DNA of 64,000 nucleotides from contig NZ_JALIFO010000013.1 in NCBI RefSeq assembly GCF_022867805.1, positions 1 through 64,000 of the forward strand, in the 5' to 3' direction. This stretch comes from Cuneatibacter sp. NSJ-177. Lineage in GTDB: Bacteria; Bacillota; Clostridia; Lachnospirales; Lachnospiraceae. Below, piece by piece: positions 38,019-47,489 of this stretch (its first letter is position 1; each line of letters starts with the position of its first letter). The position numbers and the translations under genes are program-made. Below the pieces are notes generated by a model that had not been told where the DNA came from, did not search any database, and saw nothing but the letters and a program-made list of their open reading frames with translations.

Positions 38019-39905
38019 TTAAGCCGTTTTCTTGGCAAAATTCCCTGTGTAAAGCTGATAATACCGCCCCTTTTGCCCGATCAGCTCATCGTGGGTCCCT
38101 CTTTCAATGATCCTTCCCTGCTCCAGTACCATGATGCAGTCGGCATTTCGGACCGTGGATAGGCGATGGGCGATCACGAAGGTGGTCCGGCCTTTCATCA
38201 AAGCATCCATGCCGGCCTGCACCAGCGCTTCGGTGCGGGTGTCAATGGAGGAGGTCGCCTCGTCCAGGATTAAAACCGGCGGGTCGGCCGCCGCCGCCCT
38301 GGCGATGGCTAAAAGCTGCCGCTGCCCCTGGCTCAGGCTGGCACCGTCCCCGCTCAGCACCGTCTGGTATCCGTCCGGCAGGCGCTCGATGAAGCTGTCT
38401 GCATTGGCCAGCCTTGCGGCAGCCACACACTCCTCATCTGTGGCGTCCAGGCGTCCGTAGCGGATATTGTCTAAGACGGTGCCGGTAAACAAATGAGTAT
38501 CCTGCAGGACAATTCCCAGGGTCCGGCGCAGCGCCGGTTTCTGAATCTTTGAGATGTTCACCCCGTCATAACGGATGGTTCCTTTCTGAATGTCGTAAAA
38601 CCGGTTGATCAGATTGGTGATCGTGGTTTTCCCTGCCCCGGTGGAGCCCACAAAGGCGATCTTCTGACCCGGTTTCGCGTACAGATTGATGTCCTTTAAA
38701 ATGGTTTTATCCGCATTATATCCGAAATCCACTCCCTGAAAAACCACGTCCCCCATAAGCTTGGAATAGGTTACGCCCCCGCCGGCATGGGGTTTCCGCC
38801 AAGCCCAAAGGCCGGTTCGGTGATCCGCCTCGGCCAACGTACCATCCGGCATCACTTGCGCGTCCACGAAATCCACGCTGCCGTCATCCTTTTCCGGCTC
38901 CTGGTCCATCAGCTCAAACGCACGGGCCGCGCCTGCCGACGCCATGACAATCGAATTCATCTGCTGGCTGACCTGGGCAATGGGCTGAGTAAAGTTTTTG
39001 CTGAGTCCTACAAAAGCGATGACCGTCCCGACCGTGACGCCAAAGTTCCCGTTTAAAGCCAGCAGGGCTCCGATCGCTGCACAGAGCACATAATTGATAT
39101 TTCCAATGTTGGCATTGACCGGCATCATCAGATTGGCATAGCGGTTGGCCCTGTCGGCGCTGTCCCTGAGCGCATTGTTCAGTGCCCGAAATTCCTCCTT
39201 TGCCTGTTCCTCATGGCAAAACACCTTGATGACCTTCTGTCCGTCCAGCATCTCCTCAATGAATCCGTCCACCGCTCCAAGATCCCCTTGCTGCCTGCCG
39301 AAGTACGTGCCCGACAGACCGGAAAGCTTTTTGGTCACCAGGAGCATGATAAAGGACATGGCCAGTGTGAGAATCGTTAGCGGCAGGCTCAAAGAGAGCA
39401 TCGAAAAAAAGGTAGCCGCCAGTGTCACCGCTCCGTTGATGATTTGAGGTACACTTTGGCTTAAAAACTGCCGTAAAGTATCAATATCGTTGGTGTAAAC
39501 CGACATGATATCCCCGTGGGCATGGGTATCGAAATAGCGGATCGGCAGCGCTTCCATCCTGGCAAAAAGGTCATTTCTTAAATGTTTCATGGTCCCCTGG
39601 CTGACGTTGACCATCAGGCGGTTGTAACCGAAGGCAGCCAGCACGCCGATTCCATAGCAGGCGGCCACCCGTCCTAAAGCGGCAGCCAGCGGTCCAAACT
39701 CAGCGGACCCGGACGAAAGCATCGGCAGGATATAGTCGTCCACCAACGATTGGATGAATAACATTCCCTGCAGTGTTGCGGCTGCAGTCAGGATGATGCA
39801 GGCCACAACGGCGGCAAACGCCCATTTATAATATTTCAGCATATATCGGATCAGACGGCCGAGAACCCGGTCGGACTTCCGGCCCGCTTCTTTCATTTCT
39901 CTCAT
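38019..39905 (-). CDS. ABC exporter half-transporter (canonical ATP site)
   Basis: 628 residues: six membrane helices (about 25-320) fused to an ABC ATPase domain. Walker A is FVGSTGAGKTTITN, the signature is LSQGQRQLLAIARAA, and Walker B is VLILDEATSSID with the catalytic Glu intact. It pairs with the preceding gene, which ends two bases earlier and has Asp in place of that Glu. Together they look like a heterodimeric type IV ABC exporter (BmrCD/TM287-288 class) for drugs, lipids or peptides. A longer insert than usual (about 345-385) precedes the ATPase domain. Confidence 0.9.
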   Translation of the reverse strand: MREMKEAGRKSDRVLGRLIRYMLKYYKWAFAAVVACIILTAAATLQGMLFIQSLVDDYILPMLSSGSAEFGPLAAALGRVAACYGIGVLAAFGYNRLMVNVSQGTMKHLRNDLFARMEALPIRYFDTHAHGDIMSVYTNDIDTLRQFLSQSVPQIINGAVTLAATFFSMLSLSLPLTILTLAMSFIMLLVTKKLSGLSGTYFGRQQGDLGAVDGFIEEMLDGQKVIKVFCHEEQAKEEFRALNNALRDSADRANRYANLMMPVNANIGNINYVLCAAIGALLALNGNFGVTVGTVIAFVGLSKNFTQPIAQVSQQMNSIVMASAGAARAFELMDQEPEKDDGSVDFVDAQVMPDGTLAEADHRTGLWAWRKPHAGGGVTYSKLMGDVVFQGVDFGYNADKTILKDINLYAKPGQKIAFVGSTGAGKTTITNLINRFYDIQKGTIRYDGVNISKIQKPALRRTLGIVLQDTHLFTGTVLDNIRYGRLDATDEECVAAARLANADSFIERLPDGYQTVLSGDGASLSQGQRQLLAIARAAAADPPVLILDEATSSIDTRTEALVQAGMDALMKGRTTFVIAHRLSTVRNADCIMVLEQGRIIERGTHDELIGQKGRYYQLYTGNFAKKTA

Positions 39906-39907
39906 AT

Positions 39908-41659
39908 TTACGCAGTCTCCTTTCCAGGCTGGTCAAAGTCCCCGCCGCCTTTGCTCTGGGATTCATAGATTTCCCGGTATACGGCGTTACTTTCCAATAA
40001 ATTCTTGTGGGTGTCAAAACCACTGACCCGTCCGTCCTCCAGAACCAGGATCCGGTCCGCCTCCTGGACGCTGGAGACTCGCTGGCTGATAATCAGTTTG
40101 GTGGTGCCGGGAATGGTCTCAGAGAACGCCTGGCGGATCCGGGCGTCCGTGGCGGTGTCCACAGCGCTGGTAGAATCATCCAGGATCAATACCTTCGGCT
40201 GTTTCAGCAAAGCCCTGGCGATACAAAGCCTCTGCTTCTGGCCGCCCGACACATTGGTTCCGCCCCGTTCGATATACGTATCGTATTTTTCCGGCAGCTG
40301 CTCGATGAACTCATCCGCACATGCAGCCCGGCAGGCCTCCTCACATTCCTTTCTGGTTGCCTTCTCATTGCCCCAGCGCAGATTCTCCAGGATCGTGCCG
40401 GAAAAAAGCACATTTTTTTGCAAAACAACGGAGACTTGATTCCGGAGAGCCTCCATATCGTACTCCCGCACATCCCTGCCTCCGACGCAGACCGACCCGC
40501 TCTCCACATCGTACAGCCGGCTGATCAGGTTGACCAGACTGCTCTTTCCGGCTCCGGTGCCGCCGATGATGCCGATGGTCTCGCCGGAGCGGATATGAAG
40601 GTCAATATCCGCCAGCGCTTTCTTTCCGCTGTTCCTGCGGTAGGAAAAATTTACCTGGTTGAAATCGATGCTGCCGTCGGGGACTTCAGTGACAGGGCTT
40701 TCCGGGTTCTGCAGGTCCGGCTTTTCGGTCAGGACCTGGGAGACGCGGCGGACACTGGCGGAACTCATGGTGATCATCACGAAAACCATAGAGAGCATCA
40801 TCAGCGACATCATAATAGAAAGAATATAGCTGAACAAAGAGGTCAACTCCCCGGTGCTCATGGTTCCGATCACAATATAGTGGGCGCCGAGCCAGGCCAC
40901 GGCAAGAATACAGCCATAGACCACCAGCATCATGGCAGGATTGTTGAAGGCCAGGAGCCCTTCCGCCTTGACAAACATCCGGTAAAGCTGATCCGCCGCC
41001 TTCCCGAATTTTTTGTTCTCGTATTCTTCCCGAACATAGGCTTTCACTACACGGATTGCCGAGACATTCTCCTGTACGCTGGCGTTCAGACCGTCATACG
41101 TTTTAAATGCTTCATCGAAAATTTTCATGGTTTTCTTCATAATGATTCCCAGCACCGCAGCCAGGAACAAAATGGCTCCCGCAAAAATCAGACTAAGCCT
41201 GACGTTGATCCAAAAACACATCGCCATACTGCAAATCAAAGTCAGCGGCGCGCGCACAGCAATCCGGATCACCATTTGAAAAGCATTTTGAATATTGGTG
41301 ACATCCGTGGTCATCCGCGTTACCAGGCCTGCGGTGCTGAACCGATCGATGTTGGAAAAAGAAAAGGTCTGAATCCGGTTATAGATACTCTCCCGCAGGT
41401 TGCAGGCAAGGCCGGAGGAAGCGGCCGCCGCATATTTTCCGGCCATAGCGCCGAACAGCAGGCTGAAAAATGCCATCACGATCATCAGGGCGCCGTACTG
41501 GTATACTTTGGAAAGGTTCCCGGCCTGCAGGCCTTCATCGATGATCCTCGCCGTGATGAACGGCAGTAAAACTTCCATCACGACCTCCAGGCCGGAACAG
41601 ACCGGGGCCAGAATCGAATCTTTTTTATATTGCTTGATCTCAGCTAAAATGGTACGCAT
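39908..41659 (-). CDS. ABC exporter half-transporter (degenerate ATP site)
   Basis: 583 residues: six membrane helices, then the ATPase domain with IIGGTGAGKSSLVNL, signature VSGGQKQRLCIARALL and VLILDDSTSAVDTATD. The Glu after Walker B is Asp, the known mark of the non-hydrolysing site in heterodimeric exporters. Its partner is the next gene (two-base gap). A GGAAGAAAG site precedes the ATG. A MarR-like remnant and a palindrome lie just upstream, so it was probably MarR-controlled at some time. Confidence 0.9.
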   Translation of the reverse strand: MRTILAEIKQYKKDSILAPVCSGLEVVMEVLLPFITARIIDEGLQAGNLSKVYQYGALMIVMAFFSLLFGAMAGKYAAAASSGLACNLRESIYNRIQTFSFSNIDRFSTAGLVTRMTTDVTNIQNAFQMVIRIAVRAPLTLICSMAMCFWINVRLSLIFAGAILFLAAVLGIIMKKTMKIFDEAFKTYDGLNASVQENVSAIRVVKAYVREEYENKKFGKAADQLYRMFVKAEGLLAFNNPAMMLVVYGCILAVAWLGAHYIVIGTMSTGELTSLFSYILSIMMSLMMLSMVFVMITMSSASVRRVSQVLTEKPDLQNPESPVTEVPDGSIDFNQVNFSYRRNSGKKALADIDLHIRSGETIGIIGGTGAGKSSLVNLISRLYDVESGSVCVGGRDVREYDMEALRNQVSVVLQKNVLFSGTILENLRWGNEKATRKECEEACRAACADEFIEQLPEKYDTYIERGGTNVSGGQKQRLCIARALLKQPKVLILDDSTSAVDTATDARIRQAFSETIPGTTKLIISQRVSSVQEADRILVLEDGRVSGFDTHKNLLESNAVYREIYESQSKGGGDFDQPGKETA

Positions 41660-41823
41660 CTCTGCTTTCTTCCTTTCTTTTTATGATCTTCCTCCGGATG
41701 CTCACGAATATAGATCAAAATATGGCCCTGGGCAGTGGTCAGACCCAGTTTTGTCATGGATTCGTCCAAGCTCGATACCTCGCTTCCAAACAATTCTGCG
41801 CCAAACAATATCCATGCTTTTAT
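41644..41823 (-). pseudogene. Possible MarR-family regulator remnant
   Basis: A minus-strand frame of about 59 codons contains DESMTKLGLTTAQGHILIYI then REHPEED, which looks like the segment before the recognition helices of a MarR repressor. No start codon with a ribosome site and no DNA-binding remainder are present, and the frame ends inside the start of the ABC gene. MarR genes often precede such exporter pairs. Assignment rests on a short match. Confidence 0.35.
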
Positions 41824-41864
41824 TTATAACGGATTTTTGCTTGAAAGGGAAATTCAAATATGTT

Positions 41865-41893
41865 ATTATCAATAAACAATTTTTATTGATAAT
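41865..41893. promoter_or_regulatory. AT-rich perfect palindrome, possible operator
   Basis: ATTATCAATAAA (41865-41876) and its exact complement (41882-41893) are separated by five bases. AT-rich palindromes of this size are typical MarR-class sites, and it lies upstream of the MarR-like remnant and the ABC pair. It is also 200 bp before the divergent LysR gene. Confidence 0.5.
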
Positions 41894-42093
41894 GATCGAT
41901 TTATTTTCTATGTTCCAGCGGACGGGCCGTCTTTTTTATTATCGACCGGCTGAAATTTTGGCAAAGGATGCCCTATAGGGATATGGGATAAAAAATTTTG
42001 AAGAAATGCAAATATGCTAGAATAGCAGCTGGAATTCGGATCTTTGATCCGGAAACTCAGGATATCCCGAAAAACTCATGAAAGGAATCAGAT

Positions 42094-42990
42094 ATGAATA
42101 CCATACAGTTAGAATGTTTTTTAGCGGTCGTAGACTCTCTCAATTTCACCAAAGCGGCCGAAGCCGTACAGCTGACACAGCCGGCGATCAGCCACCAGAT
42201 TCAAACCCTGGAAAACGAGCTGGGAACGCCGCTGTTCCTGAGAACAAGCAAACGCGTTGAACTGACAAAAGCTGGCATGCAGTTCATCAGTGATGCCAGC
42301 CAGATTTTAAGAATTGCCTCCTCCGCCAAAGCCCGGCTCAGTGATTACGAAGGAAAAGATATGCTCTTCCTGGAGATCGGCTGCCACAGCCAATATGAGC
42401 TGGCCTTTCTTCCTCCGGTTCTGCGCCGGCTGATCCAGGAATTTCCCACTCTCCATCCCTCGTTCCGGCTGCTCCCCTTCCGCTCCCTGGACAATCTCCT
42501 GGAAAATGACAGCATTCAGGCCATGTTTGACTTTAAAACCATTCGAAAGCCGATTGGAACCTATCAGGAGCTATACAAATGCCCTCTCGTCTGCGTGTGC
42601 ACTGCGGATCATCCACTGGCCGGGCGGACTTCGCTGACAGAATCGGAACTGGCCGGAAATTTCATTGCCAGCGACCCCAGCAAAGGGCCGGAAGCGCTCC
42701 TTCCGATTCAAAGCCGGATCGTGCTAAGCCGCCCCGCCTCCCAGGTTTACTTTGCAGATGGATACGAAAGCGTGGTTGCCCTAATCCGCAGCGGAATCGG
42801 TTTTACGGTATTTCCCGATCTTCCCGCTTCCCGTGAAGCCGGACTCTGCTACATCCCGATCCCAAGTCTCGGATGGATTTCCTTCGGGATCTATTACAAA
42901 TCCCTGAAAGGAAAACCTGTTCTGAAACGCTTCTTTCAGATTTTGGTTGAAAACTTCCGCTCATTCCCATCCAACGGTGATTCCATATGA
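42094..42990 (+). CDS. LysR-type transcription regulator
   Basis: 298 residues. The DNA-binding part is MNTIQLECFLAVVDSLNFTK then AAEAVQLTQPAISHQIQTLE; the effector domain starts near residue 92 (LEIGCHSQYELAFLPPVLRR) and includes VALIRSGIGFTVFPDLPAS. The ATG has GAAAGGAATCAGAT upstream. It is divergent from the ABC exporter pair at 38019-41659 across 434 bp and may regulate it, though LysR proteins more often control metabolic genes. The target is not established. Confidence 0.9.
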   Translation: MNTIQLECFLAVVDSLNFTKAAEAVQLTQPAISHQIQTLENELGTPLFLRTSKRVELTKAGMQFISDASQILRIASSAKARLSDYEGKDMLFLEIGCHSQYELAFLPPVLRRLIQEFPTLHPSFRLLPFRSLDNLLENDSIQAMFDFKTIRKPIGTYQELYKCPLVCVCTADHPLAGRTSLTESELAGNFIASDPSKGPEALLPIQSRIVLSRPASQVYFADGYESVVALIRSGIGFTVFPDLPASREAGLCYIPIPSLGWISFGIYYKSLKGKPVLKRFFQILVENFRSFPSNGDSI

Positions 42991-43000
42991 TGAACGCCTT

Positions 43001-43213
43001 TTATCGCCAACTAGGATTATGAAGAATGATTTTCATCAGACAGATCGGATCACCCAGTTTTATACTTTTCAGTAACTCTACATCTGCTTGACAGGCAAAT
43101 GCCCTTTCGAAGAGTACCTTACTGTAGCCAGCAGTACATTGGCACCATGTATTTGACTCTAATTTGTCCACTTCCGCAAGCATAGGACAGGGACAAAAAT
43201 TGATATCAAACAT
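43001..43213 (-). CDS. Short Cys-containing protein, like the C-terminus of DUF6144-type proteins
   Basis: 70 residues: CPCPMLAEVDKLESNTWCQC, then GYSKVLFERAFACQADVELL and SIKLGDPICLMKI. This pattern resembles the last third of DUF6144/4-vinyl-reductase-like small-molecule-binding proteins, normally about 180 residues. A GGGAGGAGACC site before the ATG means it may still be translated. It is either a natural short form or a truncated copy; the neighbouring regulator fragment suggests decay in this area. Confidence 0.45.
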   Translation of the reverse strand: MFDINFCPCPMLAEVDKLESNTWCQCTAGYSKVLFERAFACQADVELLKSIKLGDPICLMKIILHNPSWR

Positions 43214-43269
43214 GGTCTCCTCCCTATTCTCGATCTAAGATTCTGTAGTCGGTTTCATAAATGGAACAA

Positions 43270-43334
43270 AAGACGACCTCCCTTCTCTGCAAAGTGTTTT
43301 GATGCACTTCTAATTATAGAGAGGTAGCCGTCTT
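43270..43334 (-). terminator. Imperfect terminator-like hairpin
   Basis: Arms around AAGACGACCTC (from 43270) and GAGGTAGCCGTCTT (to 43334) pair with few mismatches, and an inner AAGTG/CACTT stem lies in the loop. On the minus strand the right arm ends GTCTTTTG, so it can end transcription after the fragment at 43357. Confidence 0.45.
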
Positions 43335-43356
43335 CTTGACTTCTGAATTCTTGCTC

Positions 43357-43686
43357 TTAAGAAATAGGGATACATAAATCCATAATAACACGGCGATGAT
43401 CGCGGTCAATATGGCGATAAAGATTCATTCCATACCGTTGCGTCATTTTGTAACCACTTTGAGGCAACCAAACACGAAATACCCCTTGTAATGTTTCAAA
43501 TATATCTTGAATCTTTCCGTCAAACAGATACACGATCCATTTACCGCCACTGATCCGCATTATAGGATTCCAAATGCAATCCGGCTCCACCGTCATGCAG
43601 ATATCACAAATACATTGTACTGGATTTGTAATTGACGGATCATGGAAGAAACGTTCCACAAAAATCGCCCATGCTCTGCATAACAC
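43357..43686 (-). pseudogene. C-terminal GyrI-like domain of an AraC-type regulator
   Basis: About 109 residues: ICDICMTVEPDCIWNPIMRI, then GGKWIVYLFDGKIQDIFETL, QGVFRVWLPQSGYKM and VIMDLCIPI. This is the effector-binding (GyrI-like) half of regulators such as Rob/SoxS relatives. The two AraC helix-turn-helix motifs that should precede it are absent, and no ribosome site is visible. It is probably a truncated former regulator of the adjacent exporter region; the intact relative at 49013-49870 has a similar layout. Confidence 0.6.
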
Positions 43687-43752
43687 TGGTAAACAGTAGG
43701 GATGCCATAAAGCGAACAGGATTCCGCTTTACGGCACCCCTTAAAAATTCCG

Positions 43753-45567
43753 TCAAGCCGCCTCAAACTGGCTGCGGTAGAGCGCGGCGTAAAAGCCGTT
43801 CTGTCTTAAAAGTTCCTCATGGCTGCCCCGCTCCACGATGTCGCCGTCCCGCACCACAAGGATCAGGCCGGCGTTCCGGATTGTGGACAGACGGTGGGCT
43901 ATCACGAAACTGGTCTTTCCGTGCATGAGACGGGCCATGGCTTTTTGAATTTCCATCTCTGTGCGGGTGTCCACGCTGGAGGTGGCCTCGTCCAGAACCA
44001 GGATAGCCGGGTCGGTGAGCATAGCCCGCGCGATCGTCAAAAGCTGCATCTGGCCCTGGGAGATACCGGCGGCCTCGCCGGATAGTATTGTGTCATACCC
44101 CTGCGGGAGAGTACGAATAAAATGATCACAGCAGGCGGCCTTGGCAGCCGCCACGATCTCCTCCCGCGTGGCGTCCCGTTTTCCATAGGCAATGTTTTCC
44201 GCGATGGTGCCCTCAAAAAGCCAGGTGTCCTGGAGCACCATGCCGATGCGCCTGCGCATCTCCTGCCGGGGCATTTTGGCGATGTCCTGTCCGTCAATGG
44301 AGATGGCGCCGCCGTTTAGCTCATAGAAGCGCATCAACAGGTTAACCAGCGTGGTTTTTCCTCCCCCGGTGGGACCGACGATCGCCACCATCTCGTTGGG
44401 ACGCACCTCCAGATTCAAATTTTGGATCAGCTCCCGCTCAGGCGTATAGCCGAACCGCACGTTCCGGAAAGTTACATGACCCTCAGTGATGGAACTGGCC
44501 GCGCCTTCCTCGCCGGGACTCTCCTCTTCCTCATCCAGCAGGGCAAACACCCGCTCCGCGCCCGCGACGGCTGCCTGGAGGGATGTGACGACGTAGGCTG
44601 CTCCGGTTACTGGCTCGGAGATCTGGTTTACATACTGTAAAAACGCCTGCACCGTTCCCAGGGTGATGACGCCGCCCAGGGCCATGCGGCCGCCCAGGAC
44701 CGCGGTAACGATAAAACCCAGCTGCCCCAGCGCACGGATCGTGGGATAGATGGCGAAATCGACAAACTGGGCGTTTCGCTGCGCCCGGTATTGCCGCTGG
44801 TTCAGCTCCTCCGCTGCCGAGAGCATCTCCCGCTGCTGATTGAATATCTTTACCACCCGGTTCCCCGCATATACTTCCTCGATCTTTCCGGTCAGCGCGC
44901 CCATGGACGCCAGATTTTCCCCGTAGGCCCGCTGGGCCAGCGCAGAGACATAACCGGTAGCCGCCGTGCTGATGGTCAGGGAGACGAGGACCACGAGAAA
45001 AAGAGCGGGACTTAAGATCAGCATGGTAATTACCGCAAACAGGATCGTAAAGACCGAGGAGACGAGCTGGGGCAGCCCTTCCTGCATGACAGCGGAAACC
45101 TTCTCCAAATCATTGGTCACCCGGCTCATGACTTCGCCTGTCTGATGGGCGTCAAAATAGCGCAGAGGTAGACGGTTTAATTTGGCGCTGATGTCGTTCC
45201 GGAAGGAAAGGGTCAGCTCCTCTCCAACGCTGGCAATTATATACTGCTGAACGTAAGACATAAGACCACTGACCAAAGAGGCGGCCGTGATGAAAAGAAC
45301 AGGCAGAAAAAGCGCCTGCACCGCCGTCGGAATAATCCCCGCCGAACCGTCGTAGGACCGGACGGCAGCCACCAGAGAGTCGATGCCCCTGCCGACCGCA
45401 AGGGGTAGCACAGTAAAGGCCGCGGAGCTGAGCAAGGTGGCGGTGACCGCCACAATCAACCTCCTCTTCTGCCGGGCCAGCCGATTCAAAAGCCGCTTAA
45501 CGGTCGCCCCGGTGTTCTGGGGAATGTCTTCATTGGAAATGTCTTTCTTATTCTTATTTCGATCCAT
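43753..45567 (-). CDS. ABC exporter half-transporter (canonical ATP site)
   Basis: 604 residues with six membrane helices and an ATPase domain: Walker A IVGPTGGGKTTLVNLLMRF, signature ISQGQMQLLTIARAML, Walker B ILVLDEATSSVDTRTE with catalytic Glu. It forms a pair with the preceding gene (three-base gap, GGAGG before its ATG), whose corresponding residue is Asp. The two are the second heterodimeric exporter of the window. MerR-type control suggests export of a drug or other toxic organic compound. Confidence 0.9.
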   Translation of the reverse strand: MDRNKNKKDISNEDIPQNTGATVKRLLNRLARQKRRLIVAVTATLLSSAAFTVLPLAVGRGIDSLVAAVRSYDGSAGIIPTAVQALFLPVLFITAASLVSGLMSYVQQYIIASVGEELTLSFRNDISAKLNRLPLRYFDAHQTGEVMSRVTNDLEKVSAVMQEGLPQLVSSVFTILFAVITMLILSPALFLVVLVSLTISTAATGYVSALAQRAYGENLASMGALTGKIEEVYAGNRVVKIFNQQREMLSAAEELNQRQYRAQRNAQFVDFAIYPTIRALGQLGFIVTAVLGGRMALGGVITLGTVQAFLQYVNQISEPVTGAAYVVTSLQAAVAGAERVFALLDEEEESPGEEGAASSITEGHVTFRNVRFGYTPERELIQNLNLEVRPNEMVAIVGPTGGGKTTLVNLLMRFYELNGGAISIDGQDIAKMPRQEMRRRIGMVLQDTWLFEGTIAENIAYGKRDATREEIVAAAKAACCDHFIRTLPQGYDTILSGEAAGISQGQMQLLTIARAMLTDPAILVLDEATSSVDTRTEMEIQKAMARLMHGKTSFVIAHRLSTIRNAGLILVVRDGDIVERGSHEELLRQNGFYAALYRSQFEAA

Positions 45568-45570
45568 TGA

Positions 45571-47301
45571 TTATGCCTCCTTTCGCTGCATCTGGCTATC
45601 CGCAATGTCCCGGTAGACGGGGCAGCGCTCCAACAGCTCTTGGTGCGTTCCCGCGCCCACCAGCCGGCCTTTGTCCAATACCAGGATCTGATCGGCGTCC
45701 AGGATGGTGCTGACCCGCTGGGCAATGATCAGCTTGGCGGGTTCCGTCACGCTCTCATGTAGCGCCCTGCGGAGCGCAGTATCCGTCCTTACATCCAGCG
45801 CCGAGAAGCTGTCGTCAAATATAAAGATATCAGCCTTCTTTACCAGAGCCCTGGCAATCGAGAGGCGCTGACGCTGTCCGCCGGAAAAGTTGGTTCCGCC
45901 CTGGGCCACAGGAGCATTGAGACCGGAGGGGAGCTGTTTCACAAAGTCCTCGGCCTGCGCGATTCGCAGCGCTTCCCACAGTTCCTCGTCGGCAGCATCT
46001 TTCCGCCCCATGCGCAGATTCTCTGCAATTGTGCCGCTGAACAAAAATGCCTTTTGAGGTACACAGCCGATTCTCTCCCTCAGATCCTGCTGGGAAAGGA
46101 TGCGCACATCCACGCCTTTTAGCCGGATACGCCCCGTCTGAGTGTCGTGAAGGCGAAGCAGCAGGTCGGCCAACGTGCTTTTTCCCGAACCGGTGCTTCC
46201 GATTACGGCAGTGGTCTGTCCCGGTGCCATGGAAAAGGACAGGTCGCGGATTACCGGCTCCTCAGCGCCTTGGTAGGCGAATGTCACATGATCAAACTCG
46301 ATTGCCGCGGCTGTCTCGGACGCTTCTTCTGTCGGAAATCCCTTCGCATCGGAGACGGCCGGTTCGGTGTCCAGCATCTCCCGGAGACGCTCCAGGCAGG
46401 CGCCGGCCTTGGGCAGCGTGGTCATCACCGAAGCCGCCATAATAAGGTAGGCCATGGTCAAAGTGGAGTATTCCGTCACGGCGGTAATCTGGCCCACCGC
46501 CATGGAGCCGCCTAGGACCAGGCCTCCGCCGACACCGAGGATCACCGCCATCAGGGCTCCCATCAGCAGCCACACCACTGGGTTGACCACGGCAAAAAGC
46601 CGGTTGAGGCGGATCATATTGCCGGCATAATCCGCAAAGGCCGCGCCCGACCGCTCTTCCTCATACGTCTCGTTGCCGAACGCCCGAATGACACGCACGC
46701 CGGTGACAGCCTCTCTTACCACCTGATTGATGCGGTCGAGCCGCGTCTGGATACTGCGGGATAGGGCATTGGACTTTTTTAAAATTACGGCGGCTATTCC
46801 GAGCAGCACTGCCATAAAGACCAGCTGGATGACAGACATGACAGGGCTGACCATCGTGGTCATTGCGATGGAGACCGCCACAATGATGGGTGCGGGCACC
46901 ACCAGTTGGAACACCATGCCCATTGTTCGCTGGAGATTGGTGATATCTGAAGTGGCGCGGGTGATCATGGAAGAAATGCCCACCTCGTCGAACTGCTGAA
47001 TCGAAAGTTCCTGGCTTTTATTCAGGAGCAGGGAACGCATCTCCCTCCCAAAGAGGGCGCTCAGGTCGCTGGTGACCCAGCTGCCCCATGCCGAAATGCC
47101 TGCCGCCAGGATGGTGACAGCCAGCATCTGCCCCCCGGTCCGAAGAATGACAGCCATGTCCCCGTGGAGGATACCCAAATCCACAATGTTAGCGACCAGA
47201 GCAGGGATCAGCAGCGTGCCGGCCACCTGGCCCAACAGCAAAAACACGGCTAGAGCGACCTTGCCCTTATGCTGCACCAAAAATCGTTTTAAGTAAAACA
47301 T
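45571..47301 (-). CDS. ABC exporter half-transporter (degenerate ATP site)
   Basis: 576 residues: six helices, then AVIGSTGSGKSTLADLLLRL, signature FSGGQRQRLSIARALV and IFIFDDSFSALDVRTD, where Asp replaces the catalytic Glu. ATG 47301 has a perfect AAAGGAGGTCCTC leader; the earlier TTG at 47319 overlaps that site and is rejected. It is first in the operon and is driven by the MerR-type promoter at 47346-47376. Confidence 0.9.
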   Translation of the reverse strand: MFYLKRFLVQHKGKVALAVFLLLGQVAGTLLIPALVANIVDLGILHGDMAVILRTGGQMLAVTILAAGISAWGSWVTSDLSALFGREMRSLLLNKSQELSIQQFDEVGISSMITRATSDITNLQRTMGMVFQLVVPAPIIVAVSIAMTTMVSPVMSVIQLVFMAVLLGIAAVILKKSNALSRSIQTRLDRINQVVREAVTGVRVIRAFGNETYEEERSGAAFADYAGNMIRLNRLFAVVNPVVWLLMGALMAVILGVGGGLVLGGSMAVGQITAVTEYSTLTMAYLIMAASVMTTLPKAGACLERLREMLDTEPAVSDAKGFPTEEASETAAAIEFDHVTFAYQGAEEPVIRDLSFSMAPGQTTAVIGSTGSGKSTLADLLLRLHDTQTGRIRLKGVDVRILSQQDLRERIGCVPQKAFLFSGTIAENLRMGRKDAADEELWEALRIAQAEDFVKQLPSGLNAPVAQGGTNFSGGQRQRLSIARALVKKADIFIFDDSFSALDVRTDTALRRALHESVTEPAKLIIAQRVSTILDADQILVLDKGRLVGAGTHQELLERCPVYRDIADSQMQRKEA

Positions 47302-47345
47302 GAGGACCTCCTTTGTCAATCCTTGCTTTTTTTATGACAAAGGGT

Positions 47346-47376
47346 ATAATAGACCTTGGAGTCGTTCCAATGTCAA
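47346..47376 (-). promoter_or_regulatory. MerR-type promoter with 19-bp spacer and operator
   Basis: On the minus strand TTGACA (47371-47376) and TATTAT (47346-47351) are 19 bases apart, two more than normal. The spacer holds the dyad TTGGA-N5-TCCAA (47356-47370). Over-long spacers with a central dyad are the hallmark of MerR-activated promoters, where the regulator untwists DNA. It lies 45 bp before the exporter start; the MerR gene is divergent. Confidence 0.85.
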
Positions 47377-47489
47377 GGAAGAAATTCTGAACTTTTTTTA
47401 AATGAAAAATGAAGATTATGATTGAGGGACGAGGGCACATGTCTTGCTCCCTTCCTTTCAAGAAGCGCTGAAACTTATATGAGGTAATC

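Noticed and set aside
45571-47319. Upstream TTG start for the ABC gene
   Set aside because: It overlaps the AGGAGG site that serves ATG 47301.
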